Source: Nissolia schottii
Taxonomy: Eukaryota; Streptophyta; Magnoliopsida; Fabales; Fabaceae
Length of the DNA: 64,000 bases
Assembly (NCBI GenBank): GCA_003254905.1
Contig: QANU01000796.1
Span: 483,577-547,576, forward strand
Reading direction: 5' to 3'
Program-made: the position numbers and the translations under genes
Notes under the pieces: generated by a model
What the model was told of the DNA's origin: nothing
Seen by the model: only the letters and a program-made list of their open reading frames with translations
The model's database searches: none
Shown: positions 55,997 to 64,000 of the stretch, in pieces
Position numbering within the stretch: the stretch's first letter is position 1
How the letters are laid out: every line of letters starts with the position of its first letter

Positions 55997-58571
55997 ATGA
56001 GCTTCCAGGACATCGAGGCTGGCCGGCCGTTCGGTGGTTCCCGGCGGGGCCTCGTCAACGGCAAGCAGGACCCCACGCAGGCGGTGGCCGCCGGAATTTT
56101 CCAGATCAACACCGCCGTCTCCACCTTCCAGAGGCTCGTCAACACCCTCGGTACCCCGAAAGACACCCCCGAGCTCCGCGAGAAGCTGTGAGATCAAAAT
56201 TCCCTCTCTCTGTGCCCCGATTGTTGGTGTTAGGTGTTTTGGTTCGAATTGTGGTGTTGTGGTTTCCGTTGATTTGGATTGCGCGTTGACGATTTGAGAT
56301 AACAATTGGATCGGGGTTTTGCTTCTCTTACTGGTCTGTTTGTTAAATTGCAGGCACAAGACAAGGCTGCACATTGGGCAATTGGTGAAGGATACGTCGG
56401 CGAAACTTAAGCAAGCTAGTGAAATTGATCACCAATCCGGTATTAATGTACGTTTACTTCAATTGCATGTCGAAATAGGTCAATGGTTTCATAGAATTGT
56501 TGTGATCAATTTCTGTAATGCTTGATTATATCCGGAAACTCTGTGTTTTTACCGGGTTTGCTGCTTAGATTTTTATTGTGGATGGTCTAGCTTGGAATAG
56601 TATTAGAATTGGACTCATTTTTTAATGAATGATTATTCTAGAAATGATTGTTGTAGTTATGTATTGAATTTCTTCTTGGATGACATGATCTTGAATTCTT
56701 TTACCTTGGGAATAGAAAAGAGGACTTCAATGTTTTTCTTGTGTTTGCAGGCAAACAAGAAGATAGCGGATGCTAAACTTGCGAAAGATTTTCAGGCAGT
56801 GTTGAAAGAATTTCAGAAGGCACAGCGCCTTTCAGCTGAGAGGGAAACAGCTTACACTCCATTTGTTCCACAAGCAGCTCTTCCATCCAGGTGACTATTA
56901 AACTATTATTGGAATCTAATGGTGGGAGACTGTCATCCTTTGCGTGTGGGGGGTTATGTTGATGCAATTCTATGGATTGAACTGATTCATAATGGTGAAG
57001 AATATGCTACTTTTGGCTAACAATATTGTTTCTCTAGCGGCTGCCATCTATGCATAGAACGCTAATTATTTGGTCTTCTCTTTCTGGTTTGCAGCTATAC
57101 AGGCAGTGAAGATGTTAGTTCTGATAAGACTCCAGAACAGCGTGCTCTTCTTGTGGAATCCAGAAGGTAATTTCTTGTATATTATTGTTGGTGAACAATT
57201 GATTGGCAGATTGGTTTTGCTTGAGATAAATGCATTTTCCCCTTGATCAAATATTAGAAGTACTTATTTGCAGATTCGCATGAGGCTAAAATTCAATTGT
57301 TACTGAAAGCACCTTCTTTCTTTCTTTTTTCTTCTGGAGCTGCAATTGTGAAGAAATTGACATCATTATAAACAACAGGATCAATGTGCTATTAAATTTG
57401 ATGAAAAACTTAAACATGAATTTATATATGTTAGACCTATTTGTATTATTCATAATTTCATATCCTAGTTATATTATGCTCACATTGATACCAATATGTT
57501 TCTGTTCCTTGATTATTTTCCTCTTTTTTGTGTTGCAAAGGAGTCGGTGACATGTTCATCAGCAGGATTCTGCCACAAGTCATTAAATTTGATGAAAACT
57601 GCACATGCATTTGTGTTATCTTTAGGCTCTACTTTTCTAATTTGATCCAATGCATTATTTTTGTATCTTAGTATCTCAGCTCTTGCATTATTCATACTGC
57701 AGGCAGGAGGTATTGTTTTTAGATAATGAGATTACCTTCAATGAAGCTATCATTGAGGAAAGAGAGCAAGGCATTCAAGAAATTCAGCAACAAATTGGTG
57801 AAGTAAACGAAATTTTCAAAGATCTCGCTGTGCTTGTGCATGAGCAAGGAGCCATGATTGGTAACTTAGTTTGTTACTTTTCGTCATTGCTAATCAAGAC
57901 ATAGTTGTATTAATCCAATTTTTTATCTCTAGACCTCCTCATGTTATCTGATAACAAGAGTTTATATTTTCTAGATGATATTGGTTCCAACATTGAGCAT
58001 TCCCATGAAGCAACTGCACAAGCAAGATCTCAACTTGCAAAAGCATCAAAGACCCAAAGATCAAACTCGTCTTTGGTAATGTATAATTTGTACCATTTTT
58101 TTAAAAGTCTGCACGCCCCCTTCTTTTTTAGTGAACTTGAACTTCCACATGGCCACAGAGTGCATGGTACATAATTTTTGGAAATTGGAATGATAAAGAT
58201 CTTGGCTTATACAGCTTAAGGTCATAACTCATTGTATATGGGTTTTGGTTGCATCTGGTGTGGTTTTTAGTTTGCATAATGCATGCCATTTTTGTTTGCT
58301 GTTTTGAGGGGGACGGTGGTCTGTTGTGGTTGTGGAAGATGGATTATGTAACTAACTATAACTTAAATTTAATTTCCTATTTATGGGAGTTGGTGTAGAT
58401 TGTTTATCATCTTGATCTTTGATGGTACCTTTTTCTATTTTCCTTTCAAAGCTTAGTTTGTTTTTCTTTGCTAATCTCATACTTCGTTTTGATCTTTCTT
58501 TTCAGACATGCTTGCTTTTGGTAATATTTGGGATCGTGCTTCTAATCGTCATCATTGTTCTTGCTGCTTAG
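55997..58571 (+). CDS. SYP22-like: SYP2-type Qa-SNARE syntaxin (SYP21/SYP22-like)
   Basis: Exons are 55997-56187, 56354-56447, 56751-56890, 57095-57166, 57703-57860, 57975-58075 and 58506-58571, giving 273 aa with all borders GT/AG. The N-terminus starts [10 protein letters not shown]. Residues 28-150 form the Habc helices ([38 protein letters not shown]). The SNARE motif spans about 179-242 ([35 protein letters not shown]), with the zero-layer Gln at about 214. The last exon codes a tail anchor ([20 protein letters not shown]). SYP2 proteins act in fusion at the prevacuolar compartment and vacuole. The choice between SYP21 and SYP22 is not settled. The start follows a (CT)n leader (55790-55809). 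A second acceptor AG four bases downstream at exon 5 would break the frame. Confidence 0.95.
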
Positions 58572-60033
58572 TTAAAGATTGCCAATGCTAATATGGATCA
58601 AGGCAATATAGACTGAGGCGCAGGTAGGATCTCCATTGCTGATGATTTAACTGAGGTGAATCTTCACCTGATCTCGTGAATGACTGGGTTTGTCTCCTCT
58701 GGTTTGGTTCATAATTTGGACATAAGTAATTAAGCTAATCTTGATTTTGTTGTGGGGTATATGTTGTCTTCTGTGTATGTGTTTCGTGTTTGGGGTTTTA
58801 AGGATACAATTACAATCTGCCTCGTGTGTGTTCTCCTCTTGTTTCCTTAATAAAAAGATTTATTAATTCTTTGGATTTCCCTTTACATGTAAAAGCAGCA
58901 GACTCTGCTGTCGTTTTAGCAATATCCTGCTTCAGTGTAATATTTTTTTATTGGCGTTCTTTCCACAAATTTGGAGCTTTAGATTTTATTTTGCTTGGTT
59001 TAGATACTGTATATAGATAGAATGGATGTATTCCAGCGAGTTCAATTGGTAATTGGCGTTTAATGTGTCTTTCTACTATCTTACGACTGGTTCCCCGTAT
59101 GAATTTGAAAATGATGGGGGAGTTTCTTGCGTGAGTTTTTATTTACCCAACAATGACATAAACATGAGTATTGGTTTGTCTTACGTTTAAAGTAGAAGAT
59201 TATAATTAAAGTTCCTTTTAAGTAAGTATTTAGATAACAATTATTGTGTTGTATATGATTTGGCTAGCTAAATTGATTGACATCACAACGTCTGTCTCGT
59301 ACTCTCGCCATCTTACAGTATAAATAAATTCAGTTGAATTAAACAATTGAAGTAGTTTAGTTTGAAGAAATTTAAGAATAAGATACTACTGTATTTTTCA
59401 TTTTATTATTTAAACAGATCAAATTTAATGTTGAATTTGACTTATTTAGTTTGATTATAGCTTGATAATTTATTACTTTCATTATCAAATGTCATGTTGA
59501 AGTTATTTCTAAGTTTATTACAATAGTATTTTATAAAATATTTATACTAAAAAAGAAGGAAGTAAAAAATTCTTTAAAAATTAGATTTATGTAAGCAGTA
59601 GTTAGTAGAATAAATTAATTAGGGTCATGTAAACCAATGCACTTATAGCATTGGTTAAGGAAGCTAAACATTTAATGCCATTAAAATATCTAAGCTTTAC
59701 ATTTTTTAATATAAACTTATTATTTTAACTTTATTAACAAGTGTCCTAAAAAGACACTGGTTAACAAAATCTAATAAATTAAATTTACATAAGTGAATTG
59801 ACAGACACGTAAAATCATGTTATTTACTTCATAAATATTAATACAATTTTATATATATATATATATATTAATATTTATATAATCTATATTATCTATCTAT
59901 ATTATATATAAAACATAATATTAGACATTAATAAAAAATGACATGTGGCGTAAGTAAAAAACTTTATGCCATAAATGTACTTTAATTAAAAATAATTAAT
60001 AATATTAAATTAAAAAATACACATAATTATTAT
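58572..60033. other. Syntaxin 3' UTR and AT-rich intergenic DNA
   Basis: The first 270 bases hold the probable 3' UTR, with AATAAAAAG at 58848-58856 as a likely polyadenylation signal. The rest is AT-rich with a (TA)n run at 59852-59870. No gene was seen. Confidence 0.5.
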
Positions 60034-60158
60034 TTTTTAGATTGTCTGTCTGGTATCCAAGACTTAGCTTTGATTAATCCGGGTCAACCCGGGTCGCGCA
60101 CTTACCAGGTCGCTTAAGCGATACTAAGCCGCTTACTACTTGAACCTACTCCGTTGGT
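60034..60158 (-). mobile_element. Shorter SINE of the 30662 family
   Basis: It shares GTATCnAAGnnTTAGC, GATTAATCCGGGTCAACCC, CGCTTAAGCGATA and AAGCCGCTTAC with the SINE at 30662-30844. It lacks about 55 bp of the middle. A short T-run (60032-60038) marks the 3' end of the minus-strand element. No clear target duplication was found. Confidence 0.65.
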
Positions 60159-61830
60159 ACACAAAAAGAATTAATGTCAATAAATAATCGGTTTATCGCT
60201 AATTCAGTATCATTAAATCATAATTCTCGATTTTAGTAACTTATTTTTTTGTTAGTAAATAATTGTTATTTATGCTACTTAGCTTAACGTAGATAAATTT
60301 TTTATTTATGTTTTAACCCAATATAATCACGCATATATAAATTATTGATGTTATTTAAATCAAATCAATGTTAACAGTAAATATTAATCTCAATAATTAG
60401 CATAAGTAATTTATAAATCACAAAAATATTTGAATTCGTATTTGAAAAAAAAAAGTTTTAGGGTGTAATCATCCGAAAAAGGAATATATTATATACATAC
60501 ACACACTCAAAAATATAATATAATAATAATATATGAGACAATGACATTCATTGAAAAATAATAAACGTGACTACAATAATAATCTCATAGGAATGTATTT
60601 AAAACTTGATAAATTATTTAAACGTTTTAAATTTGACCATGATGAATTCATATATTCTGAAATTAGACTCAATCGATTTGAACGAGACATTTTTGCTCTT
60701 TTGATACGAAATAAATTGGGAATTGAAATCGAATTGATGAAGGAGGAGGTATAAGGAATGTTTGGGGTTTTTCTGATATAATAAGGAAAGAAATAATGGT
60801 TCCAATGCAGAAAATCAAAGGGGAATGAAAGAGAGGTTCCACTTGTCACCTGCATGAGATATGGGAATGATATGAATTTCAGAACGGAAGCGAAGAAGGA
60901 AAAGCAGAGACAAGTTCCAGAAAGAATGAGAGACTCAGAACGCACACTACCCTACCCCTCCAGTTAGCTGCCTCGCCCGCGTGAGTTTGTCGGTTGCTTC
61001 CCCTTGTCAGTCAATCGGATGATTCTCCACGTGTACAACTTCCCCCTTGTCAATTTCTGTCTTCTGGCTGTGCGGGTATCGGTATGGCCTCACTTTTACT
61101 GGGGCTGTGTTTGGCAACACTGTAATTGCATGATTGTGCGACCTTGGTGTATCTGAAATACTTCCTTGCATCAATGTGTGTAATCATAAAGCCAGTGCGG
61201 GTTGAATATTCCCTTCTGAAGTATACACTTTTCTATTAACATTTTAAGAAGATCTTATTTCCAACACCTAAGTGAACGACATATTTAATTGATTGCATGA
61301 CTGGCGCCGTCTTCATCACCATCTCTCTCTTCCTTTCACTTTTTGTTTTCATTTTCTCAGTTATTTTATTCAGACATTTCCATTTTTTAATTTACATAAT
61401 TTACATATATAGTTTGAAACATTAAAAATTATTTACAACTTGATTCTGTGCTAAATTGAGGAATCTAAATAAAGTTCAAGTGGTGGTCCTCAATGTTTTA
61501 TATAACTTTTTTTTCTCTTCAAATTACTATTCTTTTGACACTGTATCTCCAAAATAGTTTAGCTTCTTGAACTATCAAATTAATTTCAAGCATCAGATAT
61601 TTGTTTTTTCTTTAAACTACCTCTTTTTTTACTCGATGACTTCCTTTTGTTGATTTGCTTATTATGGAAGGGTTCTTTTAGATCTAAATGGATGCCACGA
61701 GAAGGATTAAAGAGTGAGTTTACTCTGTTGTTCATTGTCAACAATTGTGTGTTCATGATTCATATATTTTTTTTTAGTGAAGTGCATGAATGCCATGATC
61801 GTCTTCATTATGATTTTTCGTCTTGGTCAA
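60159..61830. other. Intergenic; leader-like segment on the minus strand
   Basis: A minus-strand 124-codon frame (60945-60571) is pyrimidine-rich and resembles a plant 5' leader more than a protein. A CACGTG lies upstream at about 61029. No downstream coding region is found before the syntaxin gene, so a gene is not supported. The rest is AT-rich. Confidence 0.3.
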
Positions 61831-62192
61831 GGAAGCACAGGTATGACACAATGAGACGAATACAACACAGATATGGGAATATAACACTTTCTTAAAAATA
61901 TAAGATATGACACGGCTAGAATACGTTATATAATAAAACATAAATAATATATTATAAATAAAAACAGACAAATTATAGACATAAAAATAGATGTAGTTCA
62001 CATAAAAATAAATAAATGATCTCAATGTATTTAATTATTAAACAAAATTAACATCCTTTTTTCTAATGTCCTAATCCACTCAGTGTATTGCATCTCACGT
62101 TTTGGAATTTCAACAGAGTGAGGGCGCGAATGTCTATATATCCGCGTCTCTAACATGGATACGGTGGCCTCCAGCGCGTATTTGTGCTTCCT
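61831..62192. mobile_element. MITE-like element (family of 41487)
   Basis: The left end AAGGAAGCACAGGTATGACA and the right end in reverse, AAGGAAGCACAAATACGCG, are imperfect inverted repeats. The interior is AT-rich with TATATATCCGCG near the right end. The length (about 360 bp) and termini match the element at 41487-41873. No clear target duplication was found. Confidence 0.45.
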
Positions 62193-63519
62193 TGATTTTA
62201 GCCAATTGATGATTCGGGTTGCCCATTAGGTCTCTTTGAAGTTTTAATATATTTGTAAAGGTATTCCTTAGTACTTGCACACTATTTAGAATGAACCTTA
62301 TTAATGTAGTTTAGCTTCATCCGTTTTCTTTTATTTTATTTCATAGTGATCCCATGCATGGTTGTTGTTGCATATGCAAACAAATGAGAAGAAGAATAGA
62401 AATAATTATTTTGCACTAAAGACATAATGAATTGTTTGAGTATAGAGTGGATAGAAAAAATTATTGTTACATTGTAGTTTGGGATTGTTCAACTTGATGC
62501 ATAAAGGGCATCTATAGACAAACATGAGATATATTTTATTTTATGTTTATTTTTATGAAAATATAAGTTTAATGTGAAAAGAGTGAGCTTTGATTTGGTA
62601 CTATGTTGCACCCAAGAATAATTGACCATGAAAAATGAAAGAAATACAAAACAAGTAGCAGAATTTCTTATGGAAGGGTTCTTATATTTACATCATATAT
62701 ATGATGTGTACATGCATATTTTTTATATTAAAAATTGCACACAAAAGAGAAATTAAACGACTTGAACAACATATAAAAATATTTGAATCTTGATTATGAG
62801 CCTACATAATTGACATTTTAGGCTGTTATTGCTCCTCCTTGTTATCACTTTATGTTATACTAGCTGTTTGACAGACACTTACATCCTTATCAAGTCACAT
62901 TTTTTTATTTTATAAAATTTAATATGATTAAAATTAATTTAATAATAAAAAATATAAAATTATCACACTAAAATAAAAATTGCTCATCACACACATAATG
63001 TGCACTTTATGGGTAGTTACATAGAGGGTCACGTTTTTTATGTCCATGTGATAAAATTACACATTAGATATGCAGATACTTTCTACATGAAGCAATAGGT
63101 AAAAGAAATTTAAATGACTGTATGATGTGAAAGTTATAAATGTTAAGACTAATGATGTAAAACATATAATTTTTTTTGGCAATTGAAGTAGTTATGTTTA
63201 AATTGAAATTGATATCCTAACCGATTTAATCAAAATTGTATTAAACATTATACTTAAGTATAATTATCGCGAAGTTAAAATATTGTATTAAATATTTCTA
63301 AATAATAATTTTTATAATGATATACGACGTCTTATTTTATAATCTAAAAGGTTTTATTTTGTAGACTTACATAACACAAAATTAAATTATCACAAAAGAA
63401 AAAAAAAACAAAATTAAACTATGATGTAAAAAAGGAAAAGAAAAAATATGTGAAATTCTTTATTTTTTTAAGGAGGAGATGATTGAATTTATATTAATGA
63501 AATTATTAGTATTCACACA
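62193..63519. other. AT-rich intergenic DNA, nothing recognised
   Basis: No coding, RNA gene or repeat with clear boundaries was seen. Confidence 0.45.
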
Positions 63520-63670
63520 ATTGTTAAACTCTTGAGTTAACTCGTAAATTCTTACGATTTTATAATTCTATTACACAAAACAAGTTAACACTCATATAAA
63601 CTCTCTTATAATAAACTTATACGAGTTTAACTAGAGTTTACGAGTTAAAATGTATCTATGAGTTTACCTC
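63520..63670. repeat. Subterminal repeats related to the hAT-like element
   Basis: AACTCGTAAATTCTTACGAT, ACGAGTTTAACTAGAGTTTA and ATGAGTTTACC repeat the ACTCGTAAAATCGTACGAT style of the hAT-like element at 17490-19170. It may be the edge of another member whose remaining part lies right of the window or has decayed. Confidence 0.4.
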
Positions 63671-64000
63671 AAAATATACAAATTTGGTAACTTTGTTAGA
63701 TACTTACCTGACTTTGTTTATGTTAGATAATATCTATTGAATTTATTAAGCTATTGTTATATATTTATCATAATTGTAATATATATTATTGAACTATAAA
63801 GTAATATGTATACAAAATAAAGTATAATATAACAATTAAATGTCATACATTAAGGTATAGTTATGATATTTCTTTCATCTATTTTATATTAAAGTTAACA
63901 TTATTCAATGTCAATTATAAGTGCAACATTTAATTATGTTTAATTTATAACAATATTGCTTATAACATATATTTTTTACGTATGTAAACTTTTATAAGTT

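Noticed and set aside
60571..60945. 124-codon minus-strand frame
   Set aside because: Composition fits a pyrimidine-rich leader. No domain and no downstream exon with coding character.

Overview
The window is nuclear DNA of a dicotyledonous plant. It has AT-rich intergenic DNA, GT/AG introns, a plastid-targeted fibrillin, a vacuolar-type syntaxin, and LINE, Copia, SINE, Mutator-like and hAT-like insertions. The SINE and LTR families, with GCTGAGCG-rich LTRs, resemble legume (Phaseoleae-type) DNA. That placement is inference.

Five intact gene models could be built with consistent splice sites: (1) a PAP/fibrillin plastid lipid-associated protein, + strand, 10549-13381, 3 exons, 357 aa; (2) a plant-specific protein of unknown function, - strand, 24222-26485, 2 exons, 197 aa; (3) a small single-pass membrane protein of unknown function, + strand, 28390-29007, 3 exons, 136 aa; (4) a BPA1-like RRM protein (binding partner of ACD11), - strand, 35185-38384, 5 exons, 280 aa, with a first coding exon of only three codons; (5) a SYP2-type Qa-SNARE syntaxin, + strand, 55997-58571, 7 exons, 273 aa. 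Each has its own promoter. They are ordinary dispersed plant genes and not a functional cluster.

Between them, region by region: 1-700 LTR-like remnant; 1050-5240 decayed LINE (- strand); about 7740-8844 probable LTR; 9813-10130 MITE-like repeat; 14248-14394 near-perfect foldback MITE; 14600-20905 a tandem array of ~172-bp units, each made of three ~57-bp subunits, with an inverted block and a 1.68-kb hAT-like insertion (8-bp duplication) carrying gene-like DNA; 21184-21376 SINE with an 18-bp duplication; 22294-23754 Mutator-like element with gene-like cargo; 30662-30844 and 60034-60158 two SINEs of one family; 31158-31503 an unrecognised broken coding fragment; 33528-33679 another SINE; 40757-41369 solo LTR; 41911-43379 element with 340-400 bp inverted termini; 44358-45609 a Copia gag element with inverted rather than direct termini; 46383-49781 solo LTR with a second 2.7-kb LTR-type insertion nested inside; 50984-51945 inverted-terminus element; 52504-53880 solo LTR; 53991-54720 Stowaway-like and TRIM remnants.

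The most unusual object is 44358-45609. It has a 5' Copia LTR, primer-binding site and gag, but ends in an inverted copy of the first 61 bp of its own LTR. It is flanked by a perfect 5-bp duplication (GAATG), so both integrated ends are U3 ends. No CRISPR array, operon, rRNA or convincing tRNA gene was seen.
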